From Paenibacillus senegalensis JC66 (lineage in GTDB: Bacteria; Bacillota; Bacilli; Paenibacillales; NBRC-103111), in the NCBI RefSeq assembly GCF_000285515.1, contig NZ_HE610957.1:1425731-1489730 (forward strand): 64,000 nt of DNA, in the 5' to 3' direction. Under the pieces are notes generated by a model. It had not been told where the DNA came from and ran no database searches. It worked only from the letters and a program-made list of their open reading frames with translations. The position numbers and the translations under genes are program-made. Shown in pieces: positions 8,785 to 17,040 of the stretch (the stretch's first letter is position 1; every line of letters begins with the position of its first letter).

Positions 8785-9319
8785 TAGCCATGTCGAGCTG
8801 CTGTCGTTGTTATGGCTTTTTCCTATCGTGTTTATGTTTCATGATTTTGAGGAGATTCTTACCGTTGAGAATTGGGTGAAGACGAACCAGGAAAAGGTGC
8901 TGTCCCGTGTACCAGTATTTGTGCAAAACTTGTTGTCTGACTCTTTCAAAATGAACACCCTGCATTTCTCCAAAGATGTGTTCTGGATTTATACGGCCAT
9001 TGTTCTATCGACTATTCTAGCCGTGTTTTTCTCTTTTTACTATCTCTTTCTGGCATTTCTTTTTCTGTTTTTCATCCACGGGTTTACCCATCTTGGTCAG
9101 GCCGCCTGGCTGCGGAGCTATACGCCCGGAGTGATCACGACCCCACTGCTGGTACTCCCTTATTCTCTGTACGCGTATTACCGGCTGCTTGCAGAAGAAG
9201 TAATCAGCAGCCGTGATATCATTATCAGCAGTTTGCTGATGCTGGGTTCTCTCCCTTTCTTCCTGATGCTCTTAAAAAAAGGGAGGGCTCATTATGTGAA
9301 CCCGAAGCAAAAGAACTAG
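8756..9319 (+). CDS. HXXEE domain membrane protein
   Basis: About 187 residues, four or five predicted membrane helices. The family motif appears as HDFEE near residue 29 (MFHDFEEILTVENW), with a later HGFTHLGQAAW helix that may add further metal or substrate ligands. Function of the family is unknown. ATG at 8756 has AAAGGAGG 7 bp upstream, so translation begins inside the end of the TetR gene. Co-transcription with a TetR regulator suggests an inducible membrane or resistance function, but no substrate can be named. Confidence 0.75.
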   Translation: MLLNMITTLNSHVELLSLLWLFPIVFMFHDFEEILTVENWVKTNQEKVLSRVPVFVQNLLSDSFKMNTLHFSKDVFWIYTAIVLSTILAVFFSFYYLFLAFLFLFFIHGFTHLGQAAWLRSYTPGVITTPLLVLPYSLYAYYRLLAEEVISSRDIIISSLLMLGSLPFFLMLLKKGRAHYVNPKQKN

Positions 9320-9404
9320 GGCGGAATGGGCTGCCGGCCAACGGGCTTCCGATCTGCACGGTGGCCCGGTATTCAAGCGCCTAGCCGTTTACTGCATTGC
9401 CTGT

Positions 9405-9452
9405 TCAACAGACTGCCCGTCCAACTGCATTGCCCGTTCAACAGCACTTCAG
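9405..9452. repeat. Short repeat of ACTGCATTGCCYGTTCAACAG
   Basis: Two copies of this 21-bp element, with a partial copy between them, in the 143-bp gap between converging genes. No T-rich terminator was seen in the gap. Confidence 0.4.
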
Positions 9453-9462
9453 ATGCGCAGCA

Positions 9463-10062
9463 TCACCATCCCTGAAACTGCTGTTGCAGCTCCTCCAGCA
9501 GCTGATTCAGCTGAGCGGGATCGACCGCAAACTCCATGCGCAGCCCTGAAGGCTGAATGCTGACATCCGTAACATCAATGACTGCCGGAAGCTGGTCCTC
9601 CAAGGAAAAGCGGAAGCTTTGCGGCTCTATCAAGGCCGGGATCGTTAGGCGTTTAACAGCGAGGCGGTCAAGCGAAATAACCAGGTCGGGCGCCTCCCAT
9701 GCCACTACAAAATCGAGTGTGGCTCCTGCAGACACCAGTTCGCGATACCGTAGTTGGAGGTCTGCCATCAACCGGCTATCCCCCAGGCGGAACCGGGCGC
9801 CTGTAATCTCCACTTCTGGCGGCAGCTCAACATAACGCACCACAGCCTGCTTCAGCAAGTGATTGACCTCTTGCTCCGTTAAAGTCAGTGCTGGCTCTCT
9901 ATTACGAATCATCTCTTCCGCTTTGCGATAGATCGACAGCTCCTCGTAGTGCAAATCAAGCTTTTCGTCTGGCTGAGAATACCACAGCAATGCTGACGTT
10001 CCTATCACGGCTGCCAGAACCAGACTTGCCATGATGATGACCAGCCGTTTTATCCATTTCAT
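9463..10062 (-). CDS. YpmS-like (DUF2140) membrane-anchored protein
   Basis: 199 residues. One N-terminal helix (LVIIMASLVLAAVIGTSALLW) followed by an extracytoplasmic domain with alternating strands: LTLTEQEVNHLLKQAV, then a long sheet-like region ending in a Gln-rich helix. Layout and length match the DUF2140/YpmS family of unknown function. It lies downstream of the helicase gene on the same strand, with about 75 bp between. Identification is by overall pattern rather than by a catalytic motif. Confidence 0.5.
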   Translation of the reverse strand: MKWIKRLVIIMASLVLAAVIGTSALLWYSQPDEKLDLHYEELSIYRKAEEMIRNREPALTLTEQEVNHLLKQAVVRYVELPPEVEITGARFRLGDSRLMADLQLRYRELVSAGATLDFVVAWEAPDLVISLDRLAVKRLTIPALIEPQSFRFSLEDQLPAVIDVTDVSIQPSGLRMEFAVDPAQLNQLLEELQQQFQGW

Positions 10063-10137
10063 CCGATGTTTCTCCCCTTGTCCTGCTCAATCAGTGATTG
10101 GATATGCTTGGGCGGATAAGAATTAGAAGCCGCCTTA

Positions 10138-11388
10138 TTATTTAGGCCCCTTTCTCATAGAACCTCGTGGGCTCGTCTTCGAGGTACTGTAGCTTTGTGT
10201 TTTGGCTTTGGGCGATTTGCGGTTCACCGGCGGCTTGGGCGAAGGCCGATTTCCCGCATTAATCAAATGTCCCTCGTACAATTCTTTCTCCACTATGCGG
10301 ATGCCGAGACGCTTGGCGAATTTCTCAATAATGAACAATTCGTTGCGGGCAGCTACCGAAACGACAACACCTTTGCGTCCCATCCGTCCAGTTCGGCCAG
10401 CGCGGTGCAAATAATGGTCGCCGCTGACTGGCAACTCCAAATTAAGCACTACAGTTACATCTGGAAAATCCAGGCCCCGCGCCGCTACATCGGTAGCCAA
10501 CAGCAGCGGGAAGCGTTTGTCGCGGAATCCTTGAATGACCCGCGCACGCTCCTGCTTATCCGCATCACCGTACAAAGCTTCTACGTTCAACCGGGAATAG
10601 CGAAGCTTTTCTTGAACTTCCGCGATTAGCTCTGAATCGTTAATAAAAATAATCGCCGAATCCGGCTGAAGCGCGTGATACAGCTTGCGTGCAGTCTCTA
10701 TCTTGTCCCGCTCGTCGCACATCACATAATAGTGCTGGATGCCTGAAGGAGTGAAAGCATCGCCGGCCACCTTAACCTTTTCCTCAACAGCCTGAACCCA
10801 TTGAGAAGCCCAGCTTCTTAACTCTGAGGACACCGTCGCGGAAAAAAACGCCAGCTGGCGATCGCGGAGAGCTGAGCGAATAATCGCTTCCGCTTCTTTT
10901 TTCGCACCCAGTCTTAGCACCTCGTCCGCTTCGTCCACAACAATCGTACGCACATAATGCATCGACAGCTTCTTGAGCTTGATCAGCTCCAGTATTCGGC
11001 CAGGGGTCCCCACAATCAGCTGTGGCCGCAGCTTCAATCGTTCCACCTGGCGCTTAACCGAAGCCCCTCCGATAAGCGCCTGCACCTTCAGGGAAGAAGG
11101 ATCGATCAAGGACTCCGTTACTTTAACTACCTGCATAGCCAGTTCGTGGGTTGGCGTCAAAATAACAGCTTCCACCCGGTTCGAGGCGGGATCGATCTTC
11201 TCCAGAAGGGGCAGTAAATAAGCTAATGTTTTGCCGCTTCCGGTTTGGGATTCAATGATAAGATCCTTGCCCTCCAACAGATGGGGAATAGCCTGCTGCT
11301 GGACAGGGGTAGGATTCGTTATGTTCATATCAGCCAGTTTCTTTATCCAATGTTTACTCAACGGTAAACTTTCAAAGCTCGCCTGCAT
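10138..11388 (-). CDS. DEAD-box ATP-dependent RNA helicase
   Basis: About 416 residues. All core motifs are present in order: Q motif (NPTPVQQQAIP), I (SQTGSGKT), Ia (PTHELAMQ), Ib (TPGR), II (VDEADEVL), III (SAT), V (DVAARGLD) and VI (HRAGRTGRMG). A basic Lys/Ser/Pro-rich tail of about 40 residues follows, a usual RNA-binding extension. The enzyme unwinds RNA duplexes in ribosome assembly or mRNA turnover. ATG at 11388 is favoured because GAGG lies 6 bp upstream; the longer frame would need a TTG at 11418. The exact paralogue (CshA/CshB/YfmL type) cannot be fixed here. Confidence 0.9.
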   Translation of the reverse strand: MQASFESLPLSKHWIKKLADMNITNPTPVQQQAIPHLLEGKDLIIESQTGSGKTLAYLLPLLEKIDPASNRVEAVILTPTHELAMQVVKVTESLIDPSSLKVQALIGGASVKRQVERLKLRPQLIVGTPGRILELIKLKKLSMHYVRTIVVDEADEVLRLGAKKEAEAIIRSALRDRQLAFFSATVSSELRSWASQWVQAVEEKVKVAGDAFTPSGIQHYYVMCDERDKIETARKLYHALQPDSAIIFINDSELIAEVQEKLRYSRLNVEALYGDADKQERARVIQGFRDKRFPLLLATDVAARGLDFPDVTVVLNLELPVSGDHYLHRAGRTGRMGRKGVVVSVAARNELFIIEKFAKRLGIRIVEKELYEGHLINAGNRPSPKPPVNRKSPKAKTQSYSTSKTSPRGSMRKGPK

Positions 11389-11485
11389 GGAATTCCTCAT
11401 TTCACAATATTTTTCCAACGGGTACTTGCCCCTATTTTATCATATCACAAGGAGACTCGTTCTATTGTAGCCAAACCGTACGAAA

Positions 11486-11566
11486 AAACAAAAAAACACC
11501 CTTGGAAAATCAGCCTTCACAGGAACATCCCTGTCCTATACGGCTATTATTCTCTAAGGTGTTGAA
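11486..11566 (-). terminator. Terminator after the DUF4367 gene
   Basis: On the minus strand AACACC-type sequence pairs with GGGTGTT across a long loop and is followed by TTTTTTGTTTTTT. Placed correctly for the sigma/DUF4367 operon. Confidence 0.5.
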
Positions 11567-11630
11567 ATGGCATAATCCGATACAGCGCCCGTTACCTGTG
11601 TGGAATTCCACTGCTCGCAGAAGACAAATA

Positions 11631-12461
11631 CTACTGGGCCTCAAGCGGGCTAATCATACTCTCGGCAATCTGCTGTATCTCCTCGGATGTCAATGCGCCT
11701 CTAATCATGATCAACGTCTCTTGGTGAAACAGCACCAGCATGGAGCGCTTGCCTTCAAACAGCTTTCCCTGGGTCTGCCCTATTGCAATATCAGAAACAA
11801 CCTCTTCCCCGTTCTTATAAAAGTTCATTAAGGAATCCGGTTGAAGCTGCGATTGATTAATTAAATAGACATCTCCCCGGTCTTCTCTCTCATAAGTGAA
11901 ATTAACCAGCACAACTTCGCCTTCTTGATTCACCGTAAGATCTACCCCGGTCAGGTCGTAACCTTTCTTCACATATTGCGGAGTATATACGGAGAATCTG
12001 GATTGCTGAATAGCCTCCTCCAGCGTTGCTGCCTTGGTTTGAACGGTCCCCGGATCCGGAGCTGGAACATAAGGAGCAAACGGCTGTGAAGCTCCCCAAC
12101 TGGTATCCTGCGATTCCGCATTAGGCGGAGGAGCGTCAGGTGCTTCTTCCTTTTCTTCGCGTTCGCCATAGAAAATCCCTACCATCTCATCGGACAGCTG
12201 CGTGATCATCGCTTTGATTGGCTCAATAGCTTTGGTAAGCTGAGGGCTTCCAAATATGAAGGCTCCTACGCATAGAGAGGCTGCAATCGCGATTGCCATT
12301 TGCCATCTGCGGCGGCGGATTCTTCTTTTGCGCTGCAATTTCAGCTTCTGGCTGATGCGCTGCCAGGATGCATCGGCCTCAGGAATTGGATGTTGGCTGG
12401 ATTCACGGACCGATTCCTCAAAAGCCGAATCAAACCATTGATCGAACTGTTCCTTATTCAT
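11631..12461 (-). CDS. DUF4367 membrane protein, probable anti-sigma factor
   Basis: 276 residues. A cytoplasmic N-terminus of about 50 residues ends in a strongly basic stretch (KRRIRRRRW), then one membrane helix (MAIAIAASLCVGAFIFG), a Pro-rich linker near 105-140, and an extracytoplasmic domain containing YTPQYVKKGYDLTGVD and ending MIRGALTSEEIQQIAESM, typical of DUF4367. Its start overlaps the sigma-factor stop by 8 bp. Coupling and layout point to an envelope-stress sensor that holds the sigma factor at the membrane; a zinc anti-sigma HxxxCxxC motif was not seen. Confidence 0.7.
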   Translation of the reverse strand: MNKEQFDQWFDSAFEESVRESSQHPIPEADASWQRISQKLKLQRKRRIRRRRWQMAIAIAASLCVGAFIFGSPQLTKAIEPIKAMITQLSDEMVGIFYGEREEKEEAPDAPPPNAESQDTSWGASQPFAPYVPAPDPGTVQTKAATLEEAIQQSRFSVYTPQYVKKGYDLTGVDLTVNQEGEVVLVNFTYEREDRGDVYLINQSQLQPDSLMNFYKNGEEVVSDIAIGQTQGKLFEGKRSMLVLFHQETLIMIRGALTSEEIQQIAESMISPLEAQ

Positions 12462-13032
12462 CCCTAACCCCCCATTCTTCCATTAATCTCCGCTTAATCG
12501 CTTCCCTGGCGCGAAACAGCTTTTGCCTGACACTCCCTTCGGATGTGTTCAGAATTTCAGCCATTTCTTTATACGAAAAATTATGAAGCCACCTCATTTC
12601 AAGTATATTCCGGTATTCCGGTTTCAATTGATTCATGTAGCTTGTAATAGCCTCCTTCATCAGCTTTCCCTCGACTTCCTGTTCAGTGGGAAGCCCGTAT
12701 CCTCCCCACGATGCGGTACTATTGATAAAGACATCTTCTGAGCCTAATTCATCACGCTGTCTTTTCCATTTTTTCAAAAAACTTAAAGCTACATTTTTGG
12801 CAAGCGTTTTCAACCAGCTTTCCAGTTTCTCGACCTGCTCGATTTGATGAATTTTAGTTACGGCCCGCAAAAAGGCATCCTGTATGATGTCCTCGCAAGC
12901 CCCGTGATCTTTCACGATGACATATACTAAGGGGTAGACCAGGGAGTAAAATTCGCGATATACTTCCTTTTGCAGCGGCTCTGACAAGGAATAAAAATCA
13001 TCTGTATATAATAGGATCAAATGCTTCGACAT
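12454..13032 (-). CDS. ECF-type RNA polymerase sigma factor
   Basis: About 192 residues. Region 2 is seen as VYVIVKDHGACEDIIQDAFLRAV, and region 4 as YRNILEMRWLHNFSYKEMAEILNTSEGSVRQKLFRAREAI; region 3 and N-terminal inhibitory parts are missing, as in ECF sigma factors. It directs polymerase to a small regulon, probably for the envelope. The ATG at 13032 follows GGGGGAGAG; the longer frame has no such site. The overlapping downstream DUF4367 gene is the likely membrane anti-sigma partner. Confidence 0.88.
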   Translation of the reverse strand: MSKHLILLYTDDFYSLSEPLQKEVYREFYSLVYPLVYVIVKDHGACEDIIQDAFLRAVTKIHQIEQVEKLESWLKTLAKNVALSFLKKWKRQRDELGSEDVFINSTASWGGYGLPTEQEVEGKLMKEAITSYMNQLKPEYRNILEMRWLHNFSYKEMAEILNTSEGSVRQKLFRAREAIKRRLMEEWGVRDE

Positions 13033-13049
13033 AACTCTCCCCCAATAAA

Positions 13050-13075
13050 CCCGTTCCTGTTGCTGGTTTGTTTCC
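13050..13075 (-). promoter_or_regulatory. Possible ECF promoter upstream of the sigma gene
   Basis: Minus strand GGAAAC (13075-13070), 16-bp spacer, then CGGG (13053-13050). This resembles GAAAC/CGT ECF promoters and would make the operon self-activating. Weak evidence on its own. Confidence 0.28.
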
Positions 13076-13106
13076 AAAATAATTTCAAAAGTTTCCCAAT
13101 ATTATA

Positions 13107-14081
13107 CTATACTTGCCATTTCTTCTCTATTTGAAATTTTTGTATCCATTGATCAACGAGCCGCAGTGCCGAGAAATCAGCTTCCGGAGCAAAGCGGTGC
13201 CCTTCTCCTGCAAACCAGTGCAGCTCAAAGGGAAGGAGTGCTTTGCTTAAAGCATAAGCGAGGCGTGAAGCGTGTTCAGCGCCTACCTGCTGGTCACATG
13301 TGCCATGAATGATCAGCACGGGAGCGGTAATTTCCTTTACCCAGCACGCCGGCGAACGCTGCTCATAGGCTCGGCGGTTTTTATGCGGATGGCCGACAAC
13401 CCGGCGCAGCATCCTTCTCAAATCCACTCTTTCCTCATAAGTAAGACGCAAGTCACTGACTCCGCCCCATATGATGACCGGCCCCGCCTGCGGGTACTGC
13501 CTGGCGGCTGCCAAGGCCATAATAGCCCCCCGGGAAAACCCGAAAAGGGCTATTGGCTGATCATTCGTTTGCGGAATAGATTGAAGCAGGCGCAGAGCGT
13601 TTATCACGTCATAAATATCGTCCCCGCCGAAGCCATCGCGACCTTCTGCCCCGTTAGTTCCGCGATAATAGGGAGCGAAGACCACATATCCGAGCTTCGC
13701 GAATTGCCCGAGCCGCTCGGGCCCAACCAGTCCGACCTTGCCAATGCCTCCGCGGCAGTAGAGAAGCCCCGGAGCCGGCTGCAGCGTCTTGGGAACTACC
13801 AGGCAGCCATGGACAACAAGCCCTTGGCTGCGGTATGCGACATCATAGGCCTCTATTCCGCAAACAAGGGAGCTTCGCAGCGTTTGCCTGACTATATGCC
13901 CGTCAGCGGCAGGAAGCTGCAGCGCTTTGCTTTCGTTTCTGATTACGTTTTCGTTTTCGTTTTCGCTTTCGTATTCGTTTTTGTTTTTGTTTACGTTTTC
14001 CCTTTCGTTTCCGTTTCCTTTTCCGTTTCTGATTACGTTTATTTTTCCGTTTCCGATACCGTATCCCGTTATTCTTGTCAT
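13107..14081 (-). CDS. Alpha/beta hydrolase (prolyl oligopeptidase-like S9 family) with repeat-encoded N-terminus
   Basis: About 324 residues. Residues 5-50 are a low-complexity stretch rich in Asn, Glu, Lys and Gly, encoded by hexanucleotide repeats. The hydrolase domain follows: oxyanion region PGLLYCRGG, nucleophile GFSRG, acid HGTCDQQVGAEH, and catalytic His in GEGHRF, the Ser-Asp-His order of the dienelactone hydrolase/S9 family. Substrate unknown; no signal peptide. ATG at 14081 has GGAGGA 9 bp upstream; the longer frame to 14231 overlaps the neighbouring gene and has no ribosome site. N-terminal length may vary between strains because of the repeats. Confidence 0.75.
   Translation of the reverse strand: MTRITGYGIGNGKINVIRNGKGNGNERENVNKNKNEYESENENENVIRNESKALQLPAADGHIVRQTLRSSLVCGIEAYDVAYRSQGLVVHGCLVVPKTLQPAPGLLYCRGGIGKVGLVGPERLGQFAKLGYVVFAPYYRGTNGAEGRDGFGGDDIYDVINALRLLQSIPQTNDQPIALFGFSRGAIMALAAARQYPQAGPVIIWGGVSDLRLTYEERVDLRRMLRRVVGHPHKNRRAYEQRSPACWVKEITAPVLIIHGTCDQQVGAEHASRLAYALSKALLPFELHWFAGEGHRFAPEADFSALRLVDQWIQKFQIEKKWQV
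13928..14070. repeat. Hexanucleotide repeat inside a coding region
   Basis: Imperfect TTTTCG/TTTCCG/TTTTTG units (plus strand) run for about 140 bp within the hydrolase gene and encode Asn-Glu, Asn-Lys and Asn-Gly dipeptides. Six-base units keep the frame. Confidence 0.7.
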
Positions 14082-14193
14082 GCTCGAATGTCCTCCAGCC
14101 GCCCTGAGCCTATTCTGCTTCAATCTTTTGCTAATGATCTTGTTAGACTCAACGTATAAGTCATTATCGCAACTTGCTATGCAAGCAAACAGC

Positions 14194-14979
14194 TTATTTC
14201 CTGTCCATCCACCGCCGCAGCCAGTGATCAAGCGAACGGGGAAGCAGCTGATACACCTTGCCGCCGAGTCCGCCTATAAAGGGCAGGTTGGCTTCTGCGC
14301 GCTTATCCGCTATAACCTTGATGATTCGCTGCACTACCTCTTCCGGCTGAAGCATGAGCCACGCTATGTTTTTAACATAACTGCCGCCGGGGTCGGCCTG
14401 AGCAAAAAAAGGCGTGTCTATCGGGCCGGGATTAACAGCAGAGACAACGATTCCCGTACCGCTTAACTCCTGCCGCAGGCTGTTCGTAAATCCCAGCACC
14501 GCATGCTTGCTCGCAGAATATCCGCTGGATTTGGCGGTTGCCACTTTTCCTGCCAAAGAAGCTATGTTAACGATCTGCCCACGCCCGGCTTCCAGCATGG
14601 CAGGCAGCACTGCTTTCGTGCAGCGCACCACCCCTAAATAATTCACGTTCATCATATCCTCCATTACTTCGACAGATGTATCCTCCAGCTTCTGAAAGAC
14701 GCCATAGCCTGCATTGTTCACCAGCACATCCACCCGGCCGTGTTTATCATATATACGTTGGAACGTCCGCTGTACATCAGCCGTTGAGCCTATATCGGCA
14801 ATATGAATATCGTGATCTGCCGCTAGTTCATGTGACAGCTTAAGCAGCTTGTTTTTCGAGCGGGCGACCAGCACAGGAATCGCCCCCAGACGAGCCGTCT
14901 CTCTAGCCAATAAAGCTCCAATTCCGCTGGATGCTCCCGTAATGACAATTATTTGACCGGACATCTGATCCTGCTTCAT
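14194..14979 (-). CDS. Short-chain dehydrogenase/reductase
   Basis: About 261 residues, classical SDR. The cofactor motif is TGASSGIG near residue 13, followed by NNAGYG, catalytic Ser (NIASLAGKVA) and YSASKHA with Tyr and Lys, then NPGPIDTPF. It reduces or oxidises a carbonyl or alcohol with NAD(P). ATG at 14979 has GAGGGAG a few bases upstream; the longer frame to 15174 starts in unrelated sequence and runs through a terminator. The C-terminus is basic (LRRWMDRK). Substrate not predictable. Confidence 0.85.
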   Translation of the reverse strand: MKQDQMSGQIIVITGASSGIGALLARETARLGAIPVLVARSKNKLLKLSHELAADHDIHIADIGSTADVQRTFQRIYDKHGRVDVLVNNAGYGVFQKLEDTSVEVMEDMMNVNYLGVVRCTKAVLPAMLEAGRGQIVNIASLAGKVATAKSSGYSASKHAVLGFTNSLRQELSGTGIVVSAVNPGPIDTPFFAQADPGGSYVKNIAWLMLQPEEVVQRIIKVIADKRAEANLPFIGGLGGKVYQLLPRSLDHWLRRWMDRK

Positions 14980-15042
14980 AGCACTCCCTCTTTCACATCT
15001 GTTAGCGATAGTGTAACAAATATTGAGCGCAATCCAAAATCC

Positions 15043-15086
15043 CCCACACCTTAAACGGATGAAATCCGCTCTCTGTGTGGGGGATG
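15043..15086 (-). terminator. Terminator of the cheX-like gene
   Basis: ATCCCCCACAC and GTGTGGGGGAT form an 11-bp stem with inner CGGAT/ATCCG pairing; ATTTTGG follows on the minus strand. Confidence 0.6.
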
Positions 15087-15163
15087 AATGGGTGTCCGCA
15101 AAGGACTGTATGAAATTGTGCTGAGAGTGGCGATTATAAGCGAAGAAACAGCTGCCGGCCGGC

Positions 15164-15622
15164 TTAGGCCACAACGACCTGGATGTCCATTTCTCCGATT
15201 CCTTCCATGATCAGTGGCACAGTTAGCGCACGTCTGGATGCCCATGCTGCGAAGGAAGTTGAGCCGATAATTTGCGGAGGTGTAATATCCACCGCAAGGC
15301 CCTGACTGTACAGCAGAGTGCTTGCATTGCCGCTAATCATGTTGCCGAGCTCCGAGATGGCACTGCGGCCCATTTCATCCAGCTCGGTGATCGTAAACCC
15401 GCCCATCATCGCCGAAACGAGCTTCAAAGCGACCTGTTCGTGCAAGCCGAACATCACATCCCCGTTCATTTGCCCCTTCAAGCCGATCTGAATCCACACG
15501 TAATTATCGACCAGCACCAGCTCCTTCAGTCCATGCTGACCCGGCAGAGGTCGAATTTGAATTAATTGTTCCAGAACCAGGGTTGCCGATTCCAAAAAAG
15601 AATTGATGTATTCCGCACGCAT
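15164..15622 (-). CDS. cheX: Chemotaxis phosphatase CheX-like protein
   Basis: About 152 residues, starting MRAEYINSFLESA, close to known CheX starts. The CheC/CheX/FliY active motif appears as SELGNMISGN (Glu and Asn separated by two residues), the side chains that dephosphorylate CheY-P. It carries one such motif, as in CheX, and the pattern GFTITELDEMGRSAISELGNM is typical. It would adapt flagellar signalling by removing phosphate from CheY. No other chemotaxis gene is in the window. ATG at 15622 is preferred; GGAGG lies about 10 bp upstream. Confidence 0.75.
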   Translation of the reverse strand: MRAEYINSFLESATLVLEQLIQIRPLPGQHGLKELVLVDNYVWIQIGLKGQMNGDVMFGLHEQVALKLVSAMMGGFTITELDEMGRSAISELGNMISGNASTLLYSQGLAVDITPPQIIGSTSFAAWASRRALTVPLIMEGIGEMDIQVVVA

Positions 15623-15837
15623 CCTGAGCGATCCTCCGTTCCCCATTGATCTAATTCTAAAGAATTAGGTTTATGGTCATGTTTTCCGACTGTCCACATT
15701 ATACCCCATAGGTCTAAAGGCGAACAACTCCTTCTGAAAACATTTTACCTTTAATTTTCTTTAGGTCTTTTATCATCTTTATCTACTGGGATGAGCGGAG
15801 CGCTGAAGCTGCAGATAGCTCACATAGGATCATGGGA

Positions 15838-16656
15838 CTACTGGACATATTCCAAAAAGGTGCAGCAGCGGACGAAACCGATTTGCTCATATACTGATTT
15901 TCCTTTTTCCGTAGCCTGCAGTCCCGCGAGGCGCAGTCCTTCTTCACGTGCATCGCGCAGGGCGGCCAAAGTCAGGGCGGTTCCAAAGCCTCTTCGTCTC
16001 GCATGCGGCACCGTAGCTACCGAATAGATGCCGGCCATCTCTTTCTCGCGGTACAAAATACAGGTTACTGCCGGATGTCCCTCCCAATAACCGATATATA
16101 AACGGATAGGATGATGCTTGGAAAAAGACAGCTCTCCCGCCTGACCGTAATACTTGCGCATAACGTCCTTAGGCACTCGGAAGGCTTCGGCGGCCACATC
16201 AGCAAAATGCTGCAGCTCATCATCATTAGAGACTATGCGAATGGCCAAATCTTGCGGCTTATCCTGCTGTGGAAGCTGCTCCAGGGGCATCACCATTCCC
16301 TCATAGACCTGGTGCGAGCGGCGCAGTCCATTTTGCTTCAGATAACGAGGCAGATCCTTAGGAACGGTCGATGGCGTAATCCACCAGCCGAAAGGCAGCC
16401 GCTGCTCGGCAAAATAAGCTACGGCCTCTTGGATTTGCTGCTGAATCTGCTCGTCGCTACCGGTTAACCGGCTCCGGCACACATAATTGAACAGCACAGT
16501 TGGCACCTTGGCATTAATAAGCTGCAAACCATCCTTTTCGACAGCTTCCATAGATGACAAGTGCTTGGCATAGTACTCCATATAATCGAGCATGTTGACT
16601 TCAAGAGCCTCTACCCATCCGGATACGGCTTGAGTTGTTGCCTTGGTCTTTTCCAT
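15838..16656 (-). CDS. GNAT family N-acetyltransferase
   Basis: 272 residues. The C-terminal half is a GNAT domain: strand AVTCILYREKEMAGIYSVATVP, then the acetyl-CoA pyrophosphate loop ARRRGFGTALT (R/Q-x-x-G-x-G/A), and YEQIGFVRCCTFLEY. The N-terminal 120 residues resemble the adenylate-like extra domain of larger acetyltransferases and may bind the acceptor, which is unknown. A strong GGAGGAG precedes ATG at 16656. It stands alone. Confidence 0.8.
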   Translation of the reverse strand: MEKTKATTQAVSGWVEALEVNMLDYMEYYAKHLSSMEAVEKDGLQLINAKVPTVLFNYVCRSRLTGSDEQIQQQIQEAVAYFAEQRLPFGWWITPSTVPKDLPRYLKQNGLRRSHQVYEGMVMPLEQLPQQDKPQDLAIRIVSNDDELQHFADVAAEAFRVPKDVMRKYYGQAGELSFSKHHPIRLYIGYWEGHPAVTCILYREKEMAGIYSVATVPHARRRGFGTALTLAALRDAREEGLRLAGLQATEKGKSVYEQIGFVRCCTFLEYVQ

Positions 16657-17040
16657 CAGACTCCTCCTCGTACTGTATCTTTAGAATCATTACTTGCGCC
16701 CGGCTCTCATCCGGTGCTGGGGCAGATATCAGCTCCAGACCGAGCAGCTGCCTAAGTCTTGCTATTAAATCATAATACCCTCTTACCGGCTATCTCACTC
16801 ATCGGCGCTTAAGCCAATCGCCGCTGCTGCTGCGAGAGACGGTCACCTCCTTCCTGCCAGGGGTCCCGTCCAGGCAAGAGCAGCCTTAAGAAAAGGTCCC
16901 AGCTAAAAAAACGGCAAATACCAAAAAAAGTGTCTATACGTGTTGATGTCAAGTATCCGTTAGAATAGTAACGCCGGGAGAAACCGTTGAGCGGCTGCTT
17001 TCTTCGAACATTCCGGCATTTTTATAATTAGATAGAGAGG
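16657..17040. other. Intergenic region with orphan Shine-Dalgarno-like site
   Basis: Between divergent genes. On the minus strand GGAAGGAGGTGACC (about 16858-16845) is a near-perfect ribosome site, but the only in-place start is the GTG inside it, followed by a 15-codon frame. No clear known riboswitch was recognised. Confidence 0.3.

Noticed and set aside
13928-14070. CRISPR array
   Set aside because: Units of 6 bp with no spacers; it is a coding microsatellite. No cas gene anywhere in the window.
13272-14159. 295-codon plus-strand open frame with Phe/Val repeats
   Set aside because: Antisense of the hydrolase gene, and its repeat part is the complement of the hexanucleotide tract.
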